A stretch of 64,000 bases of DNA. Origin: JAEUIX01 sp964611125 (GTDB taxonomy: Bacteria > Planctomycetota > Phycisphaerae > Phycisphaerales > UBA1924). Positions 14,642 to 23,257 of the stretch are shown in pieces. The stretch is from positions 68,670 to 132,669 of the forward strand of contig CAZSZO010000006.1 of assembly GCA_964611125.1 (NCBI GenBank), in the 5' to 3' direction. How positions within the stretch are numbered: position 1 is the stretch's first letter; each line of letters begins with the position of its first letter. The notes under the pieces were generated by a model that made no database searches, was not told the DNA's origin, and worked only from the letters and a program-made list of their open reading frames with translations. Position numbers and translations under genes: made by a program.

Positions 14642-17272
14642 TCAGGAAGGGCGCTTGAGGGCCTGTGCGAACAGGTGGTGGGGGAAGCCGCCGTCGAAAT
14701 CGAGCTTGCGGGCGAGATCGAAGGCCGCGTCGCGCAGCTCCGGTCGGCGCAGCCCCAGGGCCACCATCGAGAGCAGCTTGCGCTCGCGATCGATGGAGAG
14801 CACGATGAGCTCCTCGGCTGTGCCCCCGCCCGCCCCCCCCGCCCCCCCCGACCCGCCTGACCCCCCTGGCCCCGCCGGCCCACCCAGCCAGGCCGCCAGG
14901 CGGCGTTCATCGGCGTCGCCCTGCTGGGTGAACCCGGCGATCGCCTCACGCAGGAAGCCCTCGGCGCGGGTCTCGTCGCCCCGGAGCGCCGCGGCGACAT
15001 AGAGCGTCAGGAACGTATAGGGGCGGGCCTGATCGCCGGCCCTGTCAGCGTCACCGCCGGACCTCGGCTGGCTGGCGGCGGCTTCATCGAGCTTGCCCTG
15101 GATGATCAGCGCCATGTGCTTCAGCCCCGCAGATCCGGAGCCCTGGGCGGCGGCGACGAACTCGTCGAGCTTGCCTTCGTGGTAGAGCACCGTGGTGTTC
15201 AGGTAGTCGCGGATGCCCGGGATATCGCCGGGATCGGCGCCTGAGTGGGTCAGCCAGGTCGCGATGTCGGCCCGGGCGGCGTCAGCCCGGCCGCCGGCGA
15301 CCAGCACCGCGATCCGCTCGAGCAGCTGGGGGAGGTCGATGTTCTCAAGCGGGGCGTTGAACGGGGGGCTCGCGAGGCACTCGTCATAGCGGCGCAGGCC
15401 GCAGAGCGCCTCGGCCTTGGCGCTCAGGAGCGATGCATCGCCCACGTTGGCTTTCGCGGCGTCGTCGATATAGCGAAGCGCCTCGTCGAAGCGCCCGGCG
15501 CCCAGGGCATGCAACGCCCCGGCCCGGAAGGCCAGCGGCTCCGGGGGCGTCGCCCGCGCGGCCTCGGCGAGCAGCCGCCGCTTCTCGGCGTCGCTCCGCG
15601 ACACGCGGGCCAGCAGGTACTTGAGCTTCGCGTCAGCGGGCGCCTGAGCGAGCAGGGCCCGGTACTCGCCGGCGAGGTCGTGTTCAGGCTTGGCCCGTTC
15701 GGTGGAATCCTGGTGCAGCCGATGGGCGTGCACCAGCACGGGGCGCTCGTCCAGCAGCGGACGAACCAGCTCGACCACCTCGGTCGGCGGAAGCTCCATG
15801 CGGGCGAGCGCGAGGTAGCGCTCGTTGGATGGGTCGACGCTGATGCCGCGACGGGCGAGTTGGCCCCGCTCGGCCGGGGTGAGGGCCGAGGTGGTCGCCA
15901 TGATGAAGCTGCGGAGGTCTTCGCGCATCGCCTGCAGCGTGGTCTTGACGACCGTGCCGGACGACTTGGAGAGCTTGATCGAGCGCGGCGGCTGCGTGAA
16001 GGGGTAATCGATCTTGGAGAACGTGTGCAGCAGCTTGGGCGTGTGCAGGCGGAAGTTGGTGTCGGGCTGGCCGGCGGACGCCGAGCCCTGCACGGAGTAC
16101 GAAACATCTTCAGTGGAGAGCAGGGCGAGCTCATCGGGGTTGATGACGAAGACGGCCGAGGTGAAGGGCCGGAGGAAGAAGCTGGTCTCGATCACGACCT
16201 TCTGCGGCTTGAGGCGGGCCGCGCCCTTGACCACGGCGACGGTGTGCTCCCCCTCGGGGATCTTGATCGCCACCGGGTAGCCTTCGTTGAGCGTCGCGGT
16301 CCGGCCGGCGATGGTGACGACATACTGCTCGGACAGGCCGCCGACGACGTGCACGGTGCGCGAAGCGCCGATGGCGATCGCCGCGAACAGGTAGCCGACC
16401 ACGGCCAGCAGCGCCACGCCGACGGGGATCCAGCGGGCGAGGTTGAAGGACCACGCCGAGTCGCTCGAACGCGCCGCCGGGCCGGAAAGGAGCAGCGAGC
16501 GGATCTTCTTCCCGCTGCGCTCGTGCTTGTCGCAGAGGGCGAGGTACTTCTTGAACTCCGCCGTCGCGGCGACGTCCGGGAGCTGCTGGGCGAGGGCCGT
16601 CAGCACCGACCGCGCCTCGGCATGCCGCCCCTCGGACTGATACGCCTCGCAGACCAGGTAGGCGAACCCGACATCATCGGGCGTGGCGCGATCCAGGATC
16701 GGGCGAGCGACGCGGTAACCCTCGTCGGCCCCTGCGTGCCGCAGGAAGTGGAGGGCGGCGGCCCGACGGATGTCGTTGTCCGCCGGGGAGGCGGCGAGCG
16801 CGGCCTCGTACGCCGCGCGGGCGTCATCGATCTGCTCGAAGGCGGTGAACCCGTCACCCAGCACGCCCAGCACCTTTGCGTTGGCGCGCACGGGCGGCGA
16901 AAGCGACTCGGCCAGGCCCAGAAACTCGGGCTTGGCCCGGAAGCCGATGCACGCGGCGAGGGCGTCGATCGCGGCCTGCGGGTCGGAAGGCTTGTTCTGC
17001 ACCGCCAGGGCGAGGTTGCCGATGGTCTCGGTCTTGGCGGCCTCCCACTTGCGCAGGTCGGCGACGCGATGACGCCGGCAGGAGGGGCACTCATCGCTGA
17101 TCCGCTTGGTCCCGAGCGGAATGATCGGGATGAAGAACACCACAAAGAACAGCGTGGTGTCGAAGGACTTGAGCTCAGCGAAGGCCTGGCAGAAGTCGCA
17201 CGTCCCGCGGCGGGTGGAGATGTTGCGCTTGCCGGAGTACCAGGTTCCGATTCCATTAACGACAGTTGGCAT
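14642..17272 (-). CDS. Zinc-ribbon, single-pass membrane protein with TPR repeats
   Basis: The 876-residue protein opens with MPTVVNGIGTWYSGKRNI and a four-cysteine zinc ribbon (CDFC near 24, CPSC near 63) around a hydrophobic segment (LFFVVFFIPIIPLG). Tetratricopeptide-like helices follow. A clear transmembrane helix lies near 275-300 (WIPVGVALLAVVGYLFAAIA), then a beta-rich region and a second TPR block (about 520-800). Close to the C-terminus is a Gly/Ser run (GGPAGPGGSGGSGGAGG) from a C-rich tract on the plus strand. It is convergent with the PgpH-like gene, with 17 bases between stops. A scaffold role is likely but not shown. Confidence 0.75.
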   Translation of the reverse strand: MPTVVNGIGTWYSGKRNISTRRGTCDFCQAFAELKSFDTTLFFVVFFIPIIPLGTKRISDECPSCRRHRVADLRKWEAAKTETIGNLALAVQNKPSDPQAAIDALAACIGFRAKPEFLGLAESLSPPVRANAKVLGVLGDGFTAFEQIDDARAAYEAALAASPADNDIRRAAALHFLRHAGADEGYRVARPILDRATPDDVGFAYLVCEAYQSEGRHAEARSVLTALAQQLPDVAATAEFKKYLALCDKHERSGKKIRSLLLSGPAARSSDSAWSFNLARWIPVGVALLAVVGYLFAAIAIGASRTVHVVGGLSEQYVVTIAGRTATLNEGYPVAIKIPEGEHTVAVVKGAARLKPQKVVIETSFFLRPFTSAVFVINPDELALLSTEDVSYSVQGSASAGQPDTNFRLHTPKLLHTFSKIDYPFTQPPRSIKLSKSSGTVVKTTLQAMREDLRSFIMATTSALTPAERGQLARRGISVDPSNERYLALARMELPPTEVVELVRPLLDERPVLVHAHRLHQDSTERAKPEHDLAGEYRALLAQAPADAKLKYLLARVSRSDAEKRRLLAEAARATPPEPLAFRAGALHALGAGRFDEALRYIDDAAKANVGDASLLSAKAEALCGLRRYDECLASPPFNAPLENIDLPQLLERIAVLVAGGRADAARADIATWLTHSGADPGDIPGIRDYLNTTVLYHEGKLDEFVAAAQGSGSAGLKHMALIIQGKLDEAAASQPRSGGDADRAGDQARPYTFLTLYVAAALRGDETRAEGFLREAIAGFTQQGDADERRLAAWLGGPAGPGGSGGSGGAGGAGGGTAEELIVLSIDRERKLLSMVALGLRRPELRDAAFDLARKLDFDGGFPHHLFAQALKRPS

Positions 17273-17393
17273 GCCCCGAGTCTACCGGCTTGCCGAGCTG
17301 TCCGGGTGGCGGAGCAGGCGGAACGGATGGCGCCGGTGCGCGGATTGCGCAAATTTGAGGCTCAAGCGCGCCCAGATGGGCGTCAGAGCGCGG

Positions 17394-18734
17394 TCAGCGC
17401 GTGGCGGTTTCGGCCAGCAGGGCCTCGGCGAGCCAGTCAATCTGCTCGAGGGTGTTGTAGACCTGTGCCGCGACGCGTACGTACCGCTCGCAACCACCAC
17501 CAATCCTCCCGCCCCCACCCCCACCCCCACCGCCACCGGACGGGTCTGGCGAGGGATCGGATGAGAACGGGATGATCGGGACCTGGATGCGCCAGCGGTC
17601 GATCAGGCGGTCCTGCAGCGGGTCGTGATAGTGGGTGGGCTGGCCCTGCTCCCACGGCGCGCGATCGGGGAGGCGGGCCGCGGCGAGGCAGCCGACCATC
17701 GACTCCGGGCTGGTCGGGGCCCCTCCCAGGCGGCTGAGGAGCAGGCGGCGGGCCTCCAGGGCGAGGGTGCGGTTGCGGCGCATGATCTCAGGCCACCCGC
17801 CTGCGACCATGGCGTCGAGGGTGTCGAGGGCGGCGGGGGTTGCCAGCCAGGGCGAATAGTCCATGGAGCCCAGGAAGTCGAACATCAGCCGAAAGCGGGA
17901 GCGATCGGTGCGGGTGCTGTTGGCGCCGTGCGAGATGATGAGCGGAACGATCCCGTCCTGGCGGTCGCGCCGGACATGCAGGAACGCGGCGCCCTTGGGG
18001 GCGCAGAGCCACTTGTGGAAGTTGCCGGTGTAATACGCAGCGCCGATCTCGCTGACGTGCAGGGGCAGGAAGCCCGGGGCATGGGCGCCGTCGACGAGGG
18101 TGTCGACCCCGCGGGCGGAGAGCTCGGCCACGATCCGCTTGACGGGCAGCACGAGCGCGGTGGGGCTGGTGATGTGGGAGAGCAGGACGAGGCGCGTTTT
18201 GTCGGTGACGGCCGCGAGGATGGCGGCGACAACGTGGTCCTCGCTGGCGACGGGGAAGGGGATGCGGGCGCGGACAACGCGGGCGCCGAGGCGCTGGGCG
18301 GCGAAGTCGAGGGCGTTGTTGCAGGCGTTGTATTCGTGGCCGCTGGTGACGATCTCGTCGCCCGGGCGCCAGGGGAGGGAGCGGATGACCGTGCTGACGC
18401 CGGCGGTGGCGTTATGGATGAAGGCGAAGTCGTCGGCGTCGCAGCCGACAAACGCGGCGAGGCGAAGGCGGGCGGCGTCGAGAAGGGGTTCGAGTTCGCG
18501 CACGAAGAAGCGGATGGGTTCGGCCTCCATCCGGGCCCGCAGGCGGGCCATGTGCTCGGTGACGCAGAGGGGCGTGGCGCCGAAGGAGCCGTGGTTCAGG
18601 AAAACCACGGAAGGGTCGAGCCCGAACTGAGCCGCGAGCGGCCCGGGGGGCGGCGGACTGCGGCGGGGGCCGCCGGAGAATGGGTGGAGTGGGGGGTGTG
18701 GGGGCGGCGGGGGAGGTTGAGAATGGGTCGGCAT
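17394..18734 (-). CDS. Class V aminotransferase (isopenicillin-N epimerase-like)
   Basis: The product is 446 residues from ATG 18732-18734. After a proline-rich N-terminus the PLP-enzyme fold begins (VVFLNHGSFGATP). Asp215 in VDGAHAPG should contact the PLP ring nitrogen, and Lys241 in YTGNFHKWLCAPKG should form the Schiff base. The closest well-known class has epimerase, cysteine desulfurase-like or kynureninase-like chemistry; the substrate cannot be told. Near residue 400 a run of ten glycines interrupts an otherwise conserved C-terminal domain, just before ERYVRVAAQVYNT. A small unknown gene lies 35 bases upstream on the same strand. Confidence 0.85.
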   Translation of the reverse strand: MPTHSQPPPPPPHPPLHPFSGGPRRSPPPPGPLAAQFGLDPSVVFLNHGSFGATPLCVTEHMARLRARMEAEPIRFFVRELEPLLDAARLRLAAFVGCDADDFAFIHNATAGVSTVIRSLPWRPGDEIVTSGHEYNACNNALDFAAQRLGARVVRARIPFPVASEDHVVAAILAAVTDKTRLVLLSHITSPTALVLPVKRIVAELSARGVDTLVDGAHAPGFLPLHVSEIGAAYYTGNFHKWLCAPKGAAFLHVRRDRQDGIVPLIISHGANSTRTDRSRFRLMFDFLGSMDYSPWLATPAALDTLDAMVAGGWPEIMRRNRTLALEARRLLLSRLGGAPTSPESMVGCLAAARLPDRAPWEQGQPTHYHDPLQDRLIDRWRIQVPIIPFSSDPSPDPSGGGGGGGGGGRIGGGCERYVRVAAQVYNTLEQIDWLAEALLAETATR

Positions 18735-18769
18735 GCCGGGCGATTCTTGGCCCGAAGGCCCCCGCGAAC

Positions 18770-19174
18770 TCAGGCCTCGATATCGAGCGAGCGACCAAGT
18801 CGCACGGCCGTGGCCGCCTCGTTCATGTCGCCCGGTCGACGGTAGAGCGGGAAGGGCTCGCCCGCGGCGGGGCGGGGCGCGGGGCCGGAGAAATCGACCT
18901 TGCCGGCAACAACCCCACCGATGAGTCGATCGATCGGGCGATCGACCAGGCGCTCGGTTTGCGTGGCTCTCCCGGGCGCCTGGGAGGCCTGGGCGGGGGA
19001 GGGCGCGAGGGAGCGAACTGAGACCGAATCCGAAGCGCCTGGCGCCTCGAATGGAAGGCTGTCGGCGGCGCGGTCGGTTTGGCCGGTTTTTGCGGGCGGG
19101 CGCGTGGCGGGGGCGGCCCCATAGGCCTGGGAGAGCCGGATGGAGAGCCCGTTGGTGGTTGGACCGACAGTCAT
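18770..19174 (-). CDS. Hypothetical protein
   Basis: The 134-residue frame begins MTVGPTTNGLSIRLSQAYG and ends NEAATAVRLGRSLDIEA. In-frame starts at ATG 19186 and GTG 19246 are also possible; none has a clear ribosome-binding site. A central Pro/Ala/Gln-rich linker separates a short N-terminal motif from a more ordered part (VDRPIDRLIGGVVAGKVDF, FPLYRRPGDMNEAA). I do not recognise the family. Its codon pattern looks coding, and it lies directly upstream of the aminotransferase and divergent from phoU. Confidence 0.5.
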   Translation of the reverse strand: MTVGPTTNGLSIRLSQAYGAAPATRPPAKTGQTDRAADSLPFEAPGASDSVSVRSLAPSPAQASQAPGRATQTERLVDRPIDRLIGGVVAGKVDFSGPAPRPAAGEPFPLYRRPGDMNEAATAVRLGRSLDIEA

Positions 19175-19350
19175 GCGCGCAAGCATATCGGCAGAGACTT
19201 TGTCGATCCTTGCATTTTCTTCGCACACTGAACTCACGCCGAACACGGCTGTAGCCCGATGACGGGTCTATGCTCAGGCTTTCATGGTTCGGCCGTGGAA
19301 CCCGGGAGATTCCCGGCCCCGATCAGCTCAGCAACCTGAGGCTCGCGAAA

Positions 19351-20112
19351 ATGCCTGCTCCCATCGACTCTTCGTCGTCTGATCGCACACCAAAATCCGG
19401 CTCTGGCGGAAGTTTCGTGACGAGGCCGATCGTCCGCGACGGGAGCACCGGGCGAGAGATTCAGCTGCTGAAGGAGCGCCTGGTGCGCGAGGCGACCTTC
19501 GCCATCGGCATGCTGGAGGCGGCGATCGAAGCGTTGTACTCGCTGGACGTCGACGGCGCCAAGGCGGTGATGCGGCGCGACGACGAGATCGACTCCGAAG
19601 AGGTGCATATCGAGGAAGAGGGCCTGCGGATCCTGGCCCTGCACCAGCCCTTCGCGCGCGACTTCCGGACGGTGGCCACGCTGCTGCGGATCAACGCGGA
19701 TCTCGAGCGGGTGGGCGATCATGCGCACTCGATCGCGAAGCTCGCCACCAAACTGGCCCCGCTGGATGTGCCCGAGTGGCCGATGGCGCTCAAGGAGCTC
19801 ATGCAGCGCGTGCCGATGCTCTGCCACGCTCTCCTCAACACGCTCCTGGCGGAGAACGTGGACGCGGCCAAATCGATCTTCCTGAAGGATCGCGACATCG
19901 ACACGCTCGAGAAGCGGGTGTTCGAGGAGTCGCTGGACATGATGGGCTCCGACCGCACCAGCAAGGCGCGGGGGATGCTGCTCTATCGGTGCGGGCGTGA
20001 GTTCGAGCGCGTGGGCGACCTCATGGTGAACATCGCTGAGGATGTCGTCTACCTGGTGACGGGCTCGATCATCCGGCACGAGGCGAAGAAGAAGCTGCAC
20101 CGGGCCGGGTGA
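19351..20112 (+). CDS. phoU: PhoU-type phosphate signalling protein
   Basis: The product is 253 residues from ATG 19351, with a GAGG element about ten bases upstream; an ATG at 19270 would add 27 residues. Two PhoU three-helix repeats are visible with their conserved acidic/aromatic motifs: DDEIDSEEVHIEEEGLRIL and FRTVATLLRINADLERVGDH in the first, KDRDIDTLEKRVFEE and LYRCGREFERVGDLMVNIAE in the second. PhoU couples the Pst phosphate transporter to the PhoR kinase and limits phosphate uptake. No pst or phoR gene is in the window. The extra N-terminal 35 residues are Ser/Gly-rich. Confidence 0.9.
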   Translation: MPAPIDSSSSDRTPKSGSGGSFVTRPIVRDGSTGREIQLLKERLVREATFAIGMLEAAIEALYSLDVDGAKAVMRRDDEIDSEEVHIEEEGLRILALHQPFARDFRTVATLLRINADLERVGDHAHSIAKLATKLAPLDVPEWPMALKELMQRVPMLCHALLNTLLAENVDAAKSIFLKDRDIDTLEKRVFEESLDMMGSDRTSKARGMLLYRCGREFERVGDLMVNIAEDVVYLVTGSIIRHEAKKKLHRAG

Positions 20113-20207
20113 GTTGGGCCGGGTGAGCCGGACAGGCGCGATGCGCAAGCCGATGGCCGCCGCGCGGCGCAGCGCCCACCGAATCTCGAAACTGACGTCG
20201 TCGTGCG

Positions 20208-21707
20208 TTACTTGCTGTCGGGCTGGGGCGGCTCGTCGCTCTTGGCCTGCTTCATCGTCAGCGTCTGCTCGCGCCCGTTGCGGCCGACCACGGTCACCTG
20301 CACCGGCTTCCCCTCGTGGAAGCCCTCGGCGACGAGGACCCAGACGAGGTCTTCGAGGTTGCGGACGCGGCGCGAGCCCACGCTCAGGATGGTCTGTCCT
20401 CGGGCGAAGCCGGCCTCGCCGGCGGCCGAGTCGGCCCGGAGGCCGGTGATGGCGAGGGCGGAGCTGAAATCGACCAGGCCGAACTCACGGATCATGACCG
20501 CCGCGGCGTCCTGTTTCTCGCGAGCGGCGTCGAGATCAGCGAGGGTGATGGCGACTTCCTGCGTGCGGCCTTCGCGCCACAGGCGGACGCTGAGCTGCTG
20601 ACCCGGGCGCTGCGTGGCGATCATGGTGCGGAACTGGGCGACGGTCTTGACATCGCGCCCGTTGACGGCGGTGACGACGTCGCCGACCTGCACCCCGGCC
20701 GACTCGGCGGGCGCGCCCACGACCAGGCCGGTGATGACGACCCCGGCCCCGCTGAATTCGCGGGCCTTGAGGGCCGAGTCGTTGGCGTCGTCGTTGTTGG
20801 GCATGTTCACGCCCAGGAAGCCCTTGCTGACGCTGCCGTGGGTGATGATCTGCTCGACGATGGGCTCGATGGTGGTGAGCGGGATGGCGAAGCCGACGCC
20901 GCGGGCTGTGGGCACGGCGTCGCGCCCGTCGCTGGCGATGGCGACGTTCATGCCGATCAGGCGGCCGCGGATGTCGCAGAGCGGGCCGCCGCTGTTGCCG
21001 GGGTTGATGGCGGCGTCGGACTGGATGTAGTTGGTATAGGTGTCGTTGCGCGGGAGGGAGTCGCCCGGGTCGCGCGACAGACCGGAGATGATGCCCTGGC
21101 TCATCGAGAACTTGAAGCCGAAGGGCGAGCCGAAGGCGTAGACGTGGTCGCCCTGGCGGAGCGTGTCGCCGGTGGCCCGCCGGACGGGGGCCAGGGGCGC
21201 CTCGTTGGGGTCGACCTGGATCACGGCGATGTCGGTGGCCTCGTCGGCGCCGATGACGGTGCCGGCGAGCGACCGGCCGTTGGCGAAGTGCACGAGCACC
21301 TGGAAGCGGGATACGTTGTCCGGCTTGTTGATGACATGGGCGTTGGAGACGACATGGCCCTTGTTGTCGTAGACCCACCCCGAACCGCTCGCCCCGTAGC
21401 GGCGCTGAATGATCTGCTGGTCGCGGGGCGACTCCATCCGCTGCCAGCCCTCAACCGAGACGTGCACCACGGAAGGCTCGACCGCGAGAGCGATGCGGCG
21501 GTTGGATTCGTTGAACCGCTCGAGGAACTCGTCCTGGTCGAGCTCGGCCTGAGCCTTCTGAGCGGCGGCCACCAGCTCCTCGCGCTCAGCCGTGGCCCGG
21601 GCCTGCTGGCGCAACCCCACCAGGGCGTTGCCCGTCATGATCGCCGTGGCCATGCCGCCCAGGAAAGCGAGTCCGATACCCAGCAACACGCCCGGTCTCA
21701 TGGTCAT
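20208..21707 (-). CDS. HtrA/DegP-type serine protease with two PDZ domains
   Basis: The 499-residue protein has an N-terminal membrane anchor or signal (VLLGIGLAFLGGMATAIM), then a coiled-coil-like segment. The trypsin-like domain carries His124 (SNAHV), Asp159 (ATDIAV) and Ser239 (NPGNSGGPL). Two PDZ domains follow at about 300-390 (AESAGVQVGDVVTAVNGRDV) and 400-485 (AAGEAGFARGQTILSVGSRR). It is a periplasmic quality-control protease. panB ends 30 bases upstream on the same strand, so co-transcription is plausible. Confidence 0.92.
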   Translation of the reverse strand: MTMRPGVLLGIGLAFLGGMATAIMTGNALVGLRQQARATAEREELVAAAQKAQAELDQDEFLERFNESNRRIALAVEPSVVHVSVEGWQRMESPRDQQIIQRRYGASGSGWVYDNKGHVVSNAHVINKPDNVSRFQVLVHFANGRSLAGTVIGADEATDIAVIQVDPNEAPLAPVRRATGDTLRQGDHVYAFGSPFGFKFSMSQGIISGLSRDPGDSLPRNDTYTNYIQSDAAINPGNSGGPLCDIRGRLIGMNVAIASDGRDAVPTARGVGFAIPLTTIEPIVEQIITHGSVSKGFLGVNMPNNDDANDSALKAREFSGAGVVITGLVVGAPAESAGVQVGDVVTAVNGRDVKTVAQFRTMIATQRPGQQLSVRLWREGRTQEVAITLADLDAAREKQDAAAVMIREFGLVDFSSALAITGLRADSAAGEAGFARGQTILSVGSRRVRNLEDLVWVLVAEGFHEGKPVQVTVVGRNGREQTLTMKQAKSDEPPQPDSK

Positions 21708-21737
21708 CGCGCGCCCCTCGAGGTCTACGGATAGTCC

Positions 21738-22736
21738 TTACGCCCGCCGGCCGCCAGTGGATCGACCCGAACCCCCCCGACCCCCACCGGAAACAGGGCG
21801 GGAGCCTGATCGCTCGTCTGGTCCCTGTTCCTTGGATGCCCTGCGGCGCCCTTTCCGGCCCGTTCCGGCTTCGGGCGCCTCGTCCCGCAGGGTATAGGGC
21901 GAGGGGTTCACGCCCCGCCTGCCCACCAATGACACCCACGCGGCGCCAGCCTCGCGAAACGCCTCGCCCAAAGCGGCCACGGGGGTGACGAAGGGTGGAG
22001 CGCGGTCGGTCATGCCGACCAGATCCTGCAGCACGATGACCTGGCCGTGGCAGGCGTTGCCCGCACCGATGCCGATCAGCGGCACGCTGGTGCGGCTGAG
22101 CACCCGCTCGGTCACCGCCTCGGGCACCGCCTCGATCAACAGCATCTGACACCCGGCCGCCTCGAGGGCCTCGGCGTCGCGCACGATGGCGTCGCCGTCA
22201 GCCCGCGTGCGGCCCGCCGAGGCATAGCCGCCAGTGAGGGCGGCCCGCTGCGGGCGGCTGCCGATGTGGCCGCAGATCGGGATCCCCGCGCGGACCATCC
22301 GCCCGGCGAGCGGGGCGAAAGACGCATCGGCCTCGATCTTGACGATGTCGGCCAGGCCCTCGGTCAGGAACCGCCCGGCGTTGCGGACCGCGTCATCAGG
22401 CGACGCCTGGTAGGACATGAAAGGCATGTCGCCCATCACGACCACGCCCGGGGCCCCGCGTTTCACCCCGGCGGTGAGTGCGAGGAGCACGTCGAGGTTC
22501 ATGTCGATGGTGCGGGTGTGCCCCAGCACCATCTCCGCCGCGGTGTCGCCGGTGAGGAGCACGTGGACACCGCCGCGGGCGAGCCAGCGGGCGGTGGATG
22601 CGTCGTAGGCGGTGATGCAGGCGAAGGGTTCGCCGGCGCGGGCCATCTTCGCCAGAGAAGAGAGCGTCACTTTCGTCCGCGCGGCTTGCCCGTTGTCGCC
22701 CGTCACGGTGCAGAGCGTAGCGCCGGCGGTGGACAC
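21738..22736 (-). CDS. panB: 3-methyl-2-oxobutanoate hydroxymethyltransferase
   Basis: PanB adds a hydroxymethyl group from 5,10-methylene-THF to alpha-ketoisovalerate, the first step of pantothenate synthesis. Family motifs are present: FACITAYDASTARW, LLTGDTAAEMVLGH, VVMGDMPFMSYQ, KIEAD, GHIGSRPQ and PLIGIGAG. The start is GTG 22734-22736, with another GTG 10 codons in. The core ends near residue 280. About 50 more residues form a Lys/Arg/Gly/Ser-rich tail (GRKGRRRAS, GGGRGGSGRSTGGRRA) not found in standard PanB of about 265 residues. panC is not in the window. Confidence 0.92.
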   Translation of the reverse strand: MSTAGATLCTVTGDNGQAARTKVTLSSLAKMARAGEPFACITAYDASTARWLARGGVHVLLTGDTAAEMVLGHTRTIDMNLDVLLALTAGVKRGAPGVVVMGDMPFMSYQASPDDAVRNAGRFLTEGLADIVKIEADASFAPLAGRMVRAGIPICGHIGSRPQRAALTGGYASAGRTRADGDAIVRDAEALEAAGCQMLLIEAVPEAVTERVLSRTSVPLIGIGAGNACHGQVIVLQDLVGMTDRAPPFVTPVAALGEAFREAGAAWVSLVGRRGVNPSPYTLRDEAPEAGTGRKGRRRASKEQGPDERSGSRPVSGGGRGGSGRSTGGRRA

Positions 22737-22813
22737 CCGCCGAGGGCCGGGTTGGGCCGGGCAGGTGCGGCCAGAGTTCGTTGGGGTGCTGCTGGGGTGC
22801 GGCCGGGGGCCGG

Positions 22814-23209
22814 TCAGAAGCTCTGGAACGCGGCCGGCGGGGCGCCGTGCTCAGCCCGGATGGTTGAGCGGATGCCCCCCCGCCCGCGCCAGCGGGTGAT
22901 GACCTGGAGCCAGACGGGCTGAGTTGCGAGGACGAGGTGATCGCGGATCACGCCCGTGACGGCCTCGTAGAAGATCCCCTCGTTGCGGAACGACTGGTAG
23001 TAGAGCTTCAGGCTCTTGAGCTCGATGCAGCCATGCGCCCCGGCGGGCGTGCCGGCGGCGGCGGGCTGGTACCGCAGCACCACCTCGCCGAAGTCCGGGT
23101 GGCCGGTCTTTGGACATAGCGAGGTGAACTCCTCCGATACATGCTCGATCACGATCGGCGAGCCGGAAGGGGGCGTGGGAAAGGTCTCGAGCAGTGACGG
23201 GTTTGGCAT
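22814..23209 (-). CDS. queF: NADPH-dependent 7-cyano-7-deazaguanine (preQ0) reductase
   Basis: The 131-residue protein is the short (YkvM) type. It has the active-site Cys32 and Asp39 in SLCPKTGHPDFGE and the QueF motif ELKSLKLYYQSFRNEG. It reduces preQ0 to preQ1 in queuosine biosynthesis. The other queuosine genes are not nearby. No preQ1 riboswitch-like structure was recognised in the 48 bases before the gene. It lies between panB and a TPR lipoprotein gene on one strand. Confidence 0.95.
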   Translation of the reverse strand: MPNPSLLETFPTPPSGSPIVIEHVSEEFTSLCPKTGHPDFGEVVLRYQPAAAGTPAGAHGCIELKSLKLYYQSFRNEGIFYEAVTGVIRDHLVLATQPVWLQVITRWRGRGGIRSTIRAEHGAPPAAFQSF

Positions 23210-23257
23210 GGCGGGTCGGGAGCGAGAATGGCGGGGGGAGGGGAGGGGCGGGCCGGT

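Noticed and set aside
15245..17575. Long plus-strand open frame (over 700 codons) opposite the zinc-ribbon/TPR gene
   Set aside because: It mirrors the coding strand of a gene with clear domains. Very high G+C makes long antisense frames common; it has no recognisable motif.
23160..23257. preQ1 riboswitch before queF
   Set aside because: The 48-base upstream gap lacks the short stem and A-rich tail expected, and no pseudoknot was seen.
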